Notes under the pieces: generated by a model | Told to the model about the DNA's origin: nothing | Database searches by the model: none | Seen by the model: only the letters and a program-made list of their open reading frames with translations | Shown here: positions 24,989 to 36,500 of the stretch, one piece after another | Numbering within the stretch: position 1 is the first letter of the stretch | How the letters are laid out: each line of letters begins with the position of its first letter | Position numbers and translations under genes: made by a program | Origin: Distichodus sexfasciatus | Taxonomy: Eukaryota; Chordata; Actinopteri; Characiformes; Distichodontidae | NCBI GenBank assembly: GCA_032718565.1 | Contig: JAVGVS010000866.1 | Location: forward strand, 1-64,000 | Length of the DNA: 64,000 bases | Direction: 5' to 3'

Positions 24989-26201
24989 AACCAGAAACCA
25001 TTATTTTATTTTTTCCTCCTTATTAGTGACCTGATAAAACACCTGAGACGGGTGCACTATCCAAAAACAAGTAAGAATCGAAGGCTTTTTGTCTAGCTTT
25101 GGGGTCTCAGTGTCTCGCTCTAGGGGGCAAAAGTGGTTTGATGATATCATTTTAGGAGGCTAAAAAAAAGAGGCTTATAAAGGCACCCTTTATAAATGAA
25201 ATCCAAAACTTTTAACAGGAACAATATTGACTGAAATATTTTTGCCAATTATCTTAAGTCAATAATGTCATGTTTGATATTGAAATATTTTTGGCCAATT
25301 ATATCACATTATTAACAACATTTTTGTATTGGGATATTTTTGGCCAAATATATTGAGTTTTTAAAAAGATCTAAAATAATGACCCTATTCACATAATCCC
25401 ACAATTGCTGAAGAATTTTGCTTGTACTGCTCTCTCCTTTGTATTGCTTATTAAGGATTAATTTGTTTTGTTTCTTATGAAAAGGCCACTTCTAATAAGT
25501 GAAAATGCTCTTAAAATGTTTAACCAATCAAGATCTTAAATCCAGGTCCCATTCTCATTCCGGTTTAGCTCCGGCTAGCCCGTGGTCAGTCACGGGCCTC
25601 CTTCTGCAATGTGGCGCCGACTCGTATCCACACCCTCCCGTCTGACAAACCTTGCCGTCTCGTAAGAGGCTTTGTCACTATACTTCAAACTATTGCCAAA
25701 ACAGTCACTTGTTGTCAAAACACTGCATGGCTTCAGGTTTGTAGCACTGACACTGTGAATGCTTTGAGCAACTGGTGAAGATTATGTAGGTCTCTAATGA
25801 AATCAACTAATCTTAGCTCGCTGTTTAACCAGTAACCTGGTGGGCTCGTGGGCGTTTTTTTGATGTCTTACCTTCGACACGCTTGGAAAGTTCTCGGCTA
25901 AAGAGTACGTTGGCAAAGCTTCCTTTGTCGTAGGCCTTGACGGGATGATAGGTTTTCTCACAGTTAAGATCATCAAACTGGATCTTTCCCATGGAGTGAG
26001 CCAGCGAGGAGACGTTGATGACCGAGGCAGACAGGAAGTGTTTCAGCAAATCCAGCAGCAGGAATGTGAGGAAGAAGTGGCCTGTTCATGAGGACACAAG
26101 TCTTATGTGTGTTACATAATAACAGCTCATACACTCATTAAATAGCTGTTATAATCGTCATTCGCTCTCCTGGAGATAAACTATATACAGTATATTACAT
26201 G

Positions 26202-26395
26202 TAGCTGGTAGCGTAACGGTTAGGGCGTTGACTCCATGATCGGAAGATCGCCAGTTTCGAATCCTGCGGTAAAGGTACTACTGAGGTATTACCCATGAGC
26301 AGGTACCATTCCCCAACGTTGCTCTCCGGGCACTGATCATGTCAGCTGCCCACTGCTCGCTTCATGGCTTAGTCAATCCTCACTCTTTCACTTAC
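26202..26395 (+). repeat. SINE family A in rdh copy 2 intron 4
   Basis: The head GGTAGCGTAACGGTTAGG fits the pol III A box TRGYNNARNNG. TTTCGAATCC sits at the B-box position. The body 'ggtaaaggtactactgaggt' ... 'ctgcccactgctcgcttcat' is shared with the other family A copies. Confidence 0.85.
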
Positions 26396-26768
26396 ACATA
26401 TATATTTGTGTGTATTTACATAGATACATAGATATATCTACATATAAAAATATACGTACAGTCTGTAAAATATATACATAATATGTGTACATAAGTATAT
26501 TGTCTATAATGTATGCTTTATATTCTATATATCAATATATATTTGCCATTTATAGTTGTATTTAAATACATTGTATTTATTGTTATAATACTATTTACAG
26601 TTGTTCCACTGTAATCATACCTAAATGATTGACTCCAAACTGCATCTCAAATCCATCTTCTGTGGTAGAGTACGGGCACATTGCCACACCAGCGTTGTTA
26701 ATTAGAAATGTGAGATTTTTCAGCTGAAAAAAAAAAAAAACATATAGACTATATCATCACATTCAGGA

Positions 26769-27015
26769 GCAGTTGTTGGTGTAACGTAGAGCCATTTACC
26801 CGTGATCAGAAAATCGTCCGGTTGAATCCCATACGCTAAAAGTTACCACTGAAATTACTCATGAGCAAGTGCAAATCCCCAAGCTCTGCTCGGGTGCTGC
26901 CCATGTCAGCCCCACTGCTCCTTCGCAGAGGTGGGTCAAATGCAGAGGTCACATTTTGTTGTGCTCGCGCTATTAACGTGGTGTGTTCACAATGACAAAC
27001 AATCACTCATTCACC
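26769..27015 (+). repeat. SINE family A filling rdh copy 2 intron 3
   Basis: A full-length copy from the 'gttggtgtaacgtagag' head to the tail 'acaatgacaaacaatcactc'. It makes up about 250 of the 337 bp of the intron between exons 3 and 4. Confidence 0.85.
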
Positions 27016-27382
27016 AGACAATATTCACGTAACATGGAGCATAATAAGGCTGGAACATACTGTTGTAAATAAGCTCTGCAAAGTCACAGATGGATCTAGT
27101 GTCGGCCAGGTCCAGTTTTCGAGGAATCACTGAAGTGACTCCCACTTCTCTGATGATTTCACCAGCCGCCTGTTCGGCCTTCGTCATGTCCCTACAGGCC
27201 AGGATCACTCTAAGCACCTGCCTTTTAAAACCACAGCACTGTCGTTAGGATACACGAGACTCACTGGTTTAATCTCACTGTCATAAATAAATCTAGATTT
27301 GGAATATCCTAAAAAAGCAATAAATTCATTCATTGAATATTATTTGAACACTATTGTTTACAGCTAATAGTTTCAGCAAGCA

Positions 27383-27419
<37 letters not shown>

Positions 27420-27420
27420 T
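27383..27420 (+). repeat. (ATT)n microsatellite
   Basis: About 12 ATT units in intron 2 of rdh copy 2. Confidence 0.95.
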
Positions 27421-27730
27421 ATGTGGCTTCATTTCTTCATCTCTTGAACCTGGCTTTTAATATGTTCATACAAGTGTGTATATGAATGCACAACTTAAGA
27501 TTTAATCTTTACATGTTCAATTAAGAGGTCACCTGGAACTTGCATGTGACCTCATGAACTACTCAATGGATCTCTCTAAACTGAACTGACAATGTTTTGT
27601 CATAATTAAATCTTTCAGAATCAGACAATCATGAATGAAAAGCTGTCTTTTAGGATCTATCACTGTTTCAAAAATAAAAGTTCCATTTATTTTAATTCAG
27701 AATTCACAGTTCAATCCCCAGAAGTTTATT

Positions 27731-27851
27731 GGCTGGTTTCTTCAAGGATTAAGCTTAGTCTTGGACTAAGATGTAGTACCAATGGAGATTTGCCATTCAA
27801 ACTCAAAGCTAGTCTAAAACTTGGCTTAATCCTCGACTGGGAAATTGGCCC
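27731..27851. mobile_element. Short palindromic MITE, copy 2
   Basis: Same element as 11727-11846: 'ggctggtttc' and 'ggattaagcttagtcttgga' at the left, 'ggcttaatcctcgactggga' and 'aattggcc' at the right. It ends 36 bp from the exon 2 donor of rdh copy 2. Confidence 0.7.
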
Positions 27852-28289
27852 TATATGTCTAGACAGCAGTGAAAAGTACAAACTCACCTCTCTTAGCCAG
27901 GTCCTTGGCCGTCTCTTTGCCAATCCCTGAGTTGGCACCGGTCACGATTGCAGTTTGTCCATCTAAGCGAACATCAGATGACCAGCTTTTCACAATCAGC
28001 TTTCTGAAAATATAGTATAAAGAGAGGATAAGAAAGAGAGACAAAATGAGAGAGAAATAGATTTGTGAAATATAGACTACTTATTTATGGTTTTTTAATG
28101 TTAATAATAAGATATGACAATGAAATTCATACAAATATTGCTCAAAAATTGGATAGCAATAATCATCATCATCATCATGTTCTTATACATATTCATATTC
28201 ATAATCAAAATACCTTTTCTTGTGATTATTGATTATAGAAACAGAAAGCAATCAAAGATGATAGAAAGGCTTTACCTTAGGGAAATCAT

Positions 28290-31200
28290 TGTTCTTCGAG
28301 GTTGAGTTTAATCCACAATAGAGATGTTACGTTTAAATCCACTGCAGCAGTCTCAGAATCTTTATCAACATGCCATTGAAAACTAAATGAGTCTCATGAT
28401 GCTGGAGCTCGTCTCTTATTCAGACCAAAAGGGGTCACACAGAAATCCCCCTTCGGCCTTCGCTGGGGACCGAATAAATGCATCAGGTCCGGTGGACACA
28501 AAAACTCTGGGCTCTTTTTGTGATTCACATATGTGTGTGTAAAACGCAAACCAGCTGGAAATTCCTAAAGACAGAGGCGTTTGTGTAACTAACATTTCAA
28601 GCACATAAGAAAGTCACAATGCAAGTGCTTCATTTGGGAAAAGTTGAGGTTAGAAGCTGCTTTTGACATAAACATATTTACCCTGGTTTCTCATATTTCA
28701 AAGCTTCTGCTAAGAAAAACCGAACTGAGAAAAGTTTTCACACCATTTCCAAAGCTTCTTTCCTGTAATACTCCAGTTTCTTAACAAGCTTACAGAACGT
28801 CTCAGGTGACCAGCGAGAGTTCCATGTGATTTCTTCTCCTCCCTCTCTATTCACATTATGTCAGTCATTTTGCATTACATTCACTCATTCATACGAATTA
28901 ACATTTTACTCTTAGGGAACCCAAGTGGATATGTCTAGACAAGGCATGTGTTGTTCATTTGTTTTATTCCTGTTATGTTCTTTAGTTATATGTTACAGTG
29001 TTCCGAAAAAGGACATCTGAGCCGTTGACAGTAAATTTGGCAAATGTTGACTGATTATCAAATTTCTTTCATTGTTGCATTCAGAATTTAATTTAATTTA
29101 ATTAAAAGTGCTTATTATATCGCCCACTACAGCTTTATCATCATTTTCATTTTAACGATATTTTCGATTTAAATACATGACAACTTTAAGAGTGAACAGC
29201 AACATGTCAGCTTATGAGCAAATTCAATAATTATCTGTTTTTGCAATTATAAATTACAAAGAAGTTCCAAAACGAGTCAGTTGCTGCATCAGATGGTTGA
29301 TGGTGTTACTAAAGACAATTTGCCCCAAGACCATTTGGGCTCTTGCAAGATACAGTATATTATTGCTGCCTTCCTGGACTAGTGGACTTCTAGGCTCCGG
29401 GTGGAAGTCATTCATAGAATGGTTTTTAAGGCCCACCAGAGATGCAGGTTTGTCATCATTGCTTCTTATATCAGGAAACTGCTTTCTCTTTTTCTTTCAA
29501 AAGTCTCATGTCGTTGTGGTGACAAATTACAAATAATCACTCACTTTAATTCACTTGAATGTTACAAGTTTAACATGTGACAATATAATAATCACTTTGT
29601 TGCAAATATAAACATGAAAGCAACAAGGATGTTAAAAAAAACTGCTAAAAGTGTGTCCGTTATGGGCAAGGTCCCTTTTTCTTGACTAACAATGTATTTA
29701 TTGTGTTCTGTTCTTGGTCGACCCCAAACCACAACCAATTGAGTCAGTACATACTGGCAATAAAGCGTCCTGTGCTTTAAGAAATTTGGGCGGTATGGCA
29801 ATGTGAGAGGTCAGGCCTCAAGTCAGGCAGTCTTAAGTGACACAGGGGAAACTCTTAAATTTTCATGGCTTCTTCCAAAACTCCGGTGGTTTCCAACGAA
29901 GGCTAAGGAGCATGTGTGTGTGTGAGAGTGTATTCTTGAGTGGGTTTCTCCCCGACACATGATCCATCCATACAATCTGTTCGGACATGGGGAGAGTGGG
30001 ATAAGTGACCTTACAGGTGATCTGGAGAGATCCGGGAAGTTCCTCTTCTCTTAGAAATGTATGCCTTATTATGGTTTGGACGATTCATTTATATGAGCTA
30101 CAATGGTTATTTTTGACCCCAAAAATTGACCTTATGCTACAAGAACACTTTTTTCTGCTTCACCTCTTTTATGCTACAAGAACAAAAATTTAAAAATATT
30201 TTAATCTTCATAACCCAGACTGACTCATGTATACTCTGCTTGACTGTTACTCACCTCCTATGTATATAAGACTTGCATGCTTCTGTATGTCCATTTCATG
30301 AGGCACTTTACATACGCTGTAAAAAGTATTTTAATTCTTACTGTATATTAACATACTTCTTTCATCTACTTCAACTTATCTATGAAATCTCAGCTAATGT
30401 TTATGAGTATTCATAGCTATATTGAAGCGGGAATGTGTTAATACACCATACAGGAACTTCAAAAGAGCTAAAATAAAAATGTATTGTGGTTAATTCTAGT
30501 AATGTGCTACATCTTACCGATAAATCAGATACAACATTCAAGTAGAATTAGGGATTTCTCACAGAGAGCAGTGCTAAAGCTATACTTAAAACAATGAGGT
30601 GAAATAATATATCCATATATGATTTTACTTGAAACAAGTAATATTGAGACAAGTAAAATCAGCAACTGAATTTAAGTTTTTAACTAGAACTAGGGGCGGC
30701 ACGGTGGCGCAGGGGTTAGCACTGCCGCCTCACAGCGAGAAGGCCCTGGGGCCAAACCACGAGTCGGCCGTGGGGCCTCTCTGTGTGCAGTTTGCACGCT
30801 CTCCCCGTGTTCGCGTGGGTTTCCTCCCACAGTCCAAAAGAATGCCCTATAGGTTAATAGGCGACTCTAAATTGGCCCCATGAGGTGTGAATGTGGGTGT
30901 GATTGTGTGAGTGTGTTTGCCCTGCGGTGTGTTGGCGCCTGCCCAGGGTTGTGTCCGTAAGTTCCCGGGATAGGCTCCGGTCCCCACGGGACCCCAGTTG
31001 GGATTAAGCGGTTCGAATGATGAATGAATGAACTAGAACCAGATGATTCATGTGTGACAGAGACATATTAACACTTAGCTGTACTTACAACGTACAGTTT
31101 AAAGTTAATTTGGTCCCTTCAAATTTTCATTCCTGCGAATTGTCTGAAAAAAAAGTTTTCATAAAAATACAATGTGCACACATTTGTGACCCTGCCTATG

Positions 31201-32250
31201 ATTTACCTGACGTGACTGCCGCGGATACACATTGATCTTAATGTCTGTATGCACTTTATAATGATAGAACAGTAGTTCCTAAACCGAATAACACACAAAT
31301 CACCAGTTGTTTTTGCACATAAAGTAATCCCAAAGACGTTCGAAAAGCAGTGTTTACGAAGCCAACCTCCGGTGTTTTCCGGTGGAAAATGGAAACGTAA
31401 GGTGAATAAAATCACCAATTTCGCTATTTATCCTGAATTACATTTCAAACATTACATCCGAAAACCTCAGTACATCATCTATAATTTACTGCAGTAAACT
31501 CATATGGCATATTGTTGACATTTTTCTCGCTATGACTACTTTGACGCTCTTTATTTCACATTTAGATTTGGTTTTCACAGGCGGGGTCACATTCAGCTAC
31601 TGTTTATAATATAAATCTGTGTGTAATTCTTTAGATGTAACTTCTTGTAGGATTACTTTAACTTAATCTGCTGTTAATTTCTCATTTCTGTTTCGATTTG
31701 CACAATCTTAGGCACAACCGGAGACCATTTCACTACATGCGGCCTTTGTGTTACTATGTGTGTGACGAATAAAGCAGCTTGATTGTGGAATTTAAAAAGC
31801 TCGTGACTTCAACTGACCACTAGATGGCGGCCAGTTTCTTATTTGACATGGTTTTAAGGTCTGGCTATTAAAAAAAAACAAAAAAGACACGCTGTTCAGT
31901 CACAACATGGGTGTTTTTCAGGCAAATCTGCACTTTCTGAGTTTGTTCTCTGCTCTCTACGGAAAGTGTTGCCGATTGCGTCTTTGTAATCAGTGCAAAA
32001 ACGGCTTCTTTTAATGTGGTGCTTCACAATAGCTGCTTGTGTACATTTGGCACTGACCTTTGTAGAGTCGGTCGTCCTCCTGCTCTGTAATTACAGCTTT
32101 AACGTCAACACTGGTTCGGGGAAGAATCTGAGGTTTTACCTCACATTCAATTAGCAGCGTTGTCACAGTAAACAAGACGACGCCGAAGAGAACACGCCCG
32201 CATGTCTCACACTCACACAAGTGTAGTTTTGTACAAATTAGCTTTATTTC
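28290..32250. other. Repeat-rich intergenic region, no gene seen
   Basis: The open frames here are short and featureless. The contents are 5' flank of rdh copy 2, copies of a 'gcaaatgttgactgatt' repeat near 29030 and 29600, the element at 30691-31030, and AT-rich DNA. An open frame at 32011-32280 (minus) has a hydrophobic run but no ATG at its start (the first codon of the short form is TTG), so it is not called. Confidence 0.5.
30691..31030 (+). mobile_element. GGCGGCACGG-type SINE-like element, full length
   Basis: It starts GGGGCGGCACGGTGGCGC, with an A-box-like TGGCGCAGGGG, and continues 'ctgccgcctcacagcgagaa' and 'tttcctcccacagtccaaaa'. It ends 'gggattaagcggttcgaatg' plus an ATGA-rich tail. 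Target duplication AACTAGAAC flanks it (30682-30690 and 31031-31039). This family is very common in teleost genomes. Confidence 0.9.
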
Positions 32251-32287
32251 CAGTAATAGACTGTTCCAACTCGGCTCATTTTAGATA

Positions 32288-32793
32288 TCAAACATTGATT
32301 CTTTTACAAATTTCAAATATACACACACGCAAGTGCAATAAAGCTCCATGGCTACCCTCCTTCTTATGGTTTACCAGAGACCTCCAAACGCTCAGGATCA
32401 GGACAGCGGCCAACAATGCCACCATAATCATTAAAATAAAAAATAAAAAACAATTAGAGCTTCTTAATGCCTGAAAATCATACTTCCCCACCCCTAAAAT
32501 ATGTCAAAAGCATATCAAATATATATTTTTAGCTACACATCAAACAAGAAAACAATTACTCCACATGTAGAGTCTCTTCTGGAACGTAAAAGTCCTTAAT
32601 GCAATCTCTCAGTGAGATGTTGTGAGATGTTGTGGAGCAATCCAGGGACAGAAAAAACAAATGTTCCTTCCGGCATTTCAGCTTTCTCTGGACCTCTCTT
32701 AGTTTTGTTTGCAGTCCGGTCTTTAAAAACTCATTCAGATCCTTGTCCCACCAAGTCATTCCTTTAATTTTGGCATTACAACATACGGTTTGT
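32288..32793 (-). CDS. Possible small single-pass membrane protein, 3' exons only
   Basis: Two open blocks lie on minus. Block 1 (32793 to about 32565) follows an acceptor-like TTTTGTAG and encodes QTVCCNAKIKGMTWWDKDLN, then a helix-prone, Cys-containing stretch (LKCRK, LDCSTT, NISLRDC) ending DFYVPEETLH. Without splicing it stops at TAA 32556. Block 2 (32470-32288) follows a good acceptor, TTTTCAG, and encodes NCFLFFILMIMVALLAAVLI, a clear membrane helix, then a basic tail (VNHKKEG) and a stop. Joining them at CTACAT/GTGGAG keeps the frame, but that donor is weak. There is an AATAAA on minus at 32248-32243. No signal-peptide exon was found upstream, where the tnfrsf11a 3' UTR lies. The predicted layout, a Cys-bearing ectodomain then helix then short basic tail, would be a type I membrane protein. 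No family is recognised, and it may be chance. Confidence 0.3.
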
Positions 32794-32941
32794 CTACAAA
32801 ATTAGAGCTCTTCAGGCCAACTCTGAACGACGGGCATGAATCACTGACATCCGTACCAGTTTAGCCACTGATTACAGAACGAGGAGAATTTAAACAAACC
32901 GACGAACAAATAAAGATATCAAGTTAAACAAATGCACAGCA

Positions 32942-32947
32942 TTTATT
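32942..32947 (-). terminator. Probable poly(A) signal of tnfrsf11a
   Basis: TTTATT on the plus strand is AATAAA on minus, 567 bases past the tnfrsf11a stop. It is the first canonical hexamer seen there. Confidence 0.5.
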
Positions 32948-33513
32948 TTCAAAAAACAGCACTCGGGATGCTATTACAAAATAAACAAAACAATAAAGCA
33001 ATTAATTAGCAATTAAAAGAGATGGAATGTACAAAAGAAAAAGTGGAATCAAAATCTGTGTGATCATCTGTTCTTTGTTTTTTCAAAATCAAAACCTCAA
33101 GAATATGATTTTCAATGTTTGTTTCCAAAACCAAAAATAAATAACAAGTCATTTTCTCTTTTCTAAGTTGGCACTCAAACAAGAAATGGAAAAAAAAAAT
33201 CTGAAAACACACATTTTCTTTGCACACGAGGGGCGTAATCCAGGGGTGACCATTACTAGTCATCAAAAATATATATACACCTTTTTTACTGCTCGGAAGA
33301 ATGGATAGCTTTGTGTTGCTGCTTGGCAGTGAGAGGGTTACAATTCTTCATACGTGATTTGCGCAGTTCTTACAGTCTTCTGCATGTAACGATTGGAGCA
33401 AAAATCAGGAATTTGGAAAACGACTCGTTATTTGCCTTTTTCATTTCGGTCCTGGAAAGGAATACTCAAAAAACGAATGAACAAATGATACACAGATTAA
33501 TCAAGCTCCATTC

Positions 33514-36500
33514 TTAGACGGAGTAGTTCTGCAGGGGGCGCCGCTGAGCAGTCATCTCCTGCACGGGCGGCGGCTGTCTCTGGCAGTGGGGCAGGGGGTA
33601 TTTGGGCGTGTCGTGGGCGACTCCCCCCTCGGCTGACTCCTCCTGCACGGGGCTGGCGTAGGGCTCGTCGCCCCCGGTGCCGCTGCCCAGCGACGTCTGG
33701 CTGACATACACCATGATGACGTCGCCGGTGAAGTTCATCACCTGGCCCGTAGAGATGAAGGTGGTGTTGTTGTTCCCCGTCACCTGGCCTATCCGAAAAC
33801 GAGAGAGAGAGACGTTAATGGAAACGCGAAGCATCACGGCAGGATAATAAATAGGCTCGCTGTGTAAATGATTTGCCTTCCTGGACCACACTTGACACAT
33901 GGGGTGAACGCGTGGTTTGCATATTGTACCATAATGTCATCTGACTACATCATGTTGTTCCTACATGCAAATAAAAATGAGAACGTCATCCCTTCTTACA
34001 GGTCCAGCATTGGAGGATTTAATGATCTTTTTCCCTTTCATTTAATTTACAACATTGAGCAAATTCTCTCATCCAGAGCAACTTCCTTTTCCTAATTTCA
34101 GGGGCAGCTTCCATGAGAGCAACATGGTGTTAAGGGTCTTGCTCAATGACCCGGTGATGGGAGTGCTGGAGGTTGGATTCAAACCCGCAACCTCTTGGTC
34201 CAGAGACGAGTGCATTAACCGCTAGATCGCTTGTTAAGAGTCTTCACGTTCCATTTCCTAATTACAGTCGTGCAAAAACAACCTGGGGTTGACCCAACGG
34301 TGGTAGTTCTGGAGTCAGCCAGTTAAAATCTCAGACCAGCACCTCACTAAGACATCGTATAATTGAGTCTGAAAGGACATTTACGTTACTTAATAACAGG
34401 ACAAAATATATTTGGCAAATATGTATAAAGACTAGGGATGGGAGCATTAACACATTTATGCACACAATTAATCTAGAAATACATCATTGTTTTAATGCAA
34501 GTTGATATTGACCAAGTTTCACCTGTTGGTTTATCTGGTTTAACAGGTGCCCGTCAGCATTTAATAGTGAGGAAAACGTTTTGGGACAGGTAGGATGGAT
34601 CTCATGCTCATCTCCAGCTCATCAGGGCAGATGGTTGCATGATGGTCTCGGTTCTGTTCCTGTTTCTTAATAAACCTTTCAGTTTTCAACTCACCTCTAA
34701 TCATTTCTGTTCCATTAGTACAGTAAGTGATGTAAAAAAAAAACTGCAATGAGAATCAGTTGGTAGCGGAATAGTTAGGGAGTTCGCCCTGTGATCTGAG
34801 GTCCCAGACCGGTAAAGGTACCACTGAGGTACTCATACTGTCCCCGGGTGCTGACAAAAAGCCGTCCACTGCTCCTTCACGGACGGGTCAAATGCAGAAG
34901 TAAAATTTGTTCTCTCCGAGACAACATCCCATAGTGGTGTAAAAATGATAATGTTTATGTTCTGAATAAATCTGTTTTATTTCACGCATCCTACAACAAA
35001 ATATATTTGACTTAAACCGAATTCCAATTTAATAGTGAACTAATTTTAGCTTTATGTTGCTGAGTGGATCTTAGCATGTGGCCCCAGCAATGAGCGTCCT
35101 GTGGATTAAATGTTTGTGCGCCCGGTCGCCCAGAGGAGGATGGGGTTCCCTTCCGAGTCTTGGTTCCTCTCAAGGTTTCTTCGTATTAGAGGGAGTTTTC
35201 CTTGCCACCGACGCCTCACTGTCGGCTTGCTTGTTGAGGTTTTGTGCCGGTTATATGTAAAGCGCTTTGTGACAATAACTGTTGAGCTCTATATAAATGA
35301 AACTGAAGTGAAATATTTAAGTTATGGATCTAAAAATGTAACGCAGCTCTTAATCAGGATTAATTGCTTAAATCGCTACGTTCTTTTTTTTTTTTTGCTG
35401 GATAAAAACCAACCAGTGCTTGATCATCAGATATAAACCCTGATCAATTAGCTCATATCGACTGGTAATATTGGTACTCAGATTTATCTGCCATTCTTTA
35501 CAGATTACAGTTGGTTTGATGCTGGAAAAAAAAATCCCAAAATGCTGCTTCAGATGAAGAGTTCCAAAAGGCATCTACAGCTTCGTGTGCTCACAAGAGG
35601 AATGTTTCTGATTAAACGAGTGCTTTAAAATAATGAAAAAAATCTGCATGTAGGCATACAAATATTTTCCAACTTTTTATCCTACAGGCCTGCATTTGTG
35701 GCAGAAATCTGAGACCAGTAGTGCTGAGTCAGTCCTTACCTAGCACAAAAGCCCAGCTATTTCTGCTTCACCGGATTTAAAATAAAGAACTTGGCCTTCC
35801 TTCCGCCCAACATATTTCGAAAGACGCCTGAGCGGTTCCTCTTAAAGCTGGCAGCCCTATTTAATTTCCAATCTTTACTTCGGGTGACCCAGAGCCGGGC
35901 TGGCACTGAGTCATGTTTCACACATCTTTTAGTCATTAAAACAGTGATATATGACGTTCCAGACGCCCGCTGTCCACAGTGGCCGCTCTTGTTTTTTATC
36001 TGCCGTTTCCCGGAATCTCAATTACCAAGTTTAATAATTTTCTGTAAACGTAACTCATAAATGTCGCGAGACACAAAAACAGCAGAGGCCTCGAAATCCG
36101 GCTGCAGCCAAACTTCGACGGACAAAAAAAAGTCACAAACCTCAGACTGAACCCATCACATGTGGAGCGTAACAGCTTACGGATGGTGTTAGTAAATGTT
36201 ATGGGAAATGGGAGTTGATCATCAAGTTATCTGCACCATCTGCAGCGAACAGACCCCGGGGCCCAAAACAATTGCCCCCGTTGCGCTGGTGCTTAGACCG
36301 ACTATTACCCAATGAACACACCTTGTTTCAATTTGAGCTGGGGTTGTTTCAAAATACACTGGAATCTGGAACAGACGCGACACGGCATAACTCCACGCCT
36401 ACTCCATGTCTGACTTATAAATCTTTAAACACCCAGACACACATCGTTCAGTCGGGTTTGTTTTACACAAATACATGTTGCAAAAATGCACCAATACCAA

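Larger units (their letters stand above)
24051..28289 (-). pseudogene. Retinol dehydrogenase-like copy 2, disrupted
   Basis: Seven exons match copy 1 one for one: 28289-28276, 28003-27888, 27217-27061, 26723-26621, 26081-25872, 24837-24651, 24153-24051. All GT-AG sites are present. Exon 3 is 157 nt against 156 in copy 1: an extra T near its start turns GGT GCT AGA into GGT GCT TAG, an immediate stop (27212-27210). Exon 4 is 103 nt against 105, a second frame change. The other exons stay open and in phase. Kept motifs are TGANSGIG, ACRD, LINNAG and the NVSS serine, and the tail ends CLLLGIRWS. The catalytic lysine is gone: the expected YxxxK reads YDKGS. The start is MISLRKLIVK, without the glycine of copy 1. 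Family-A SINEs occupy introns 3 and 4. It is most likely a decaying duplicate. A sequencing or assembly error in two exons would restore the frame but not the lysine. Confidence 0.8.

Noticed and set aside
26202..26290. tRNA gene candidate from the A-box and B-box-like sequence
   Set aside because: It cannot fold as a full cloverleaf, and it continues into the SINE body shared with other copies.
30694..30730. tRNA-like start of the GGCGGCACGG element
   Set aside because: A-box-like only; no B box or acceptor stem. It is part of a dispersed element with target duplications.
31203..31418. 71-codon minus frame with mixed Cys and Arg content
   Set aside because: No splice sites in phase and no motif; probably intergenic.
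35078..35436. Two open frames of 60 and 108 codons
   Set aside because: They overlap a dispersed teleost repeat ending in the TTTGTGACAA tail.
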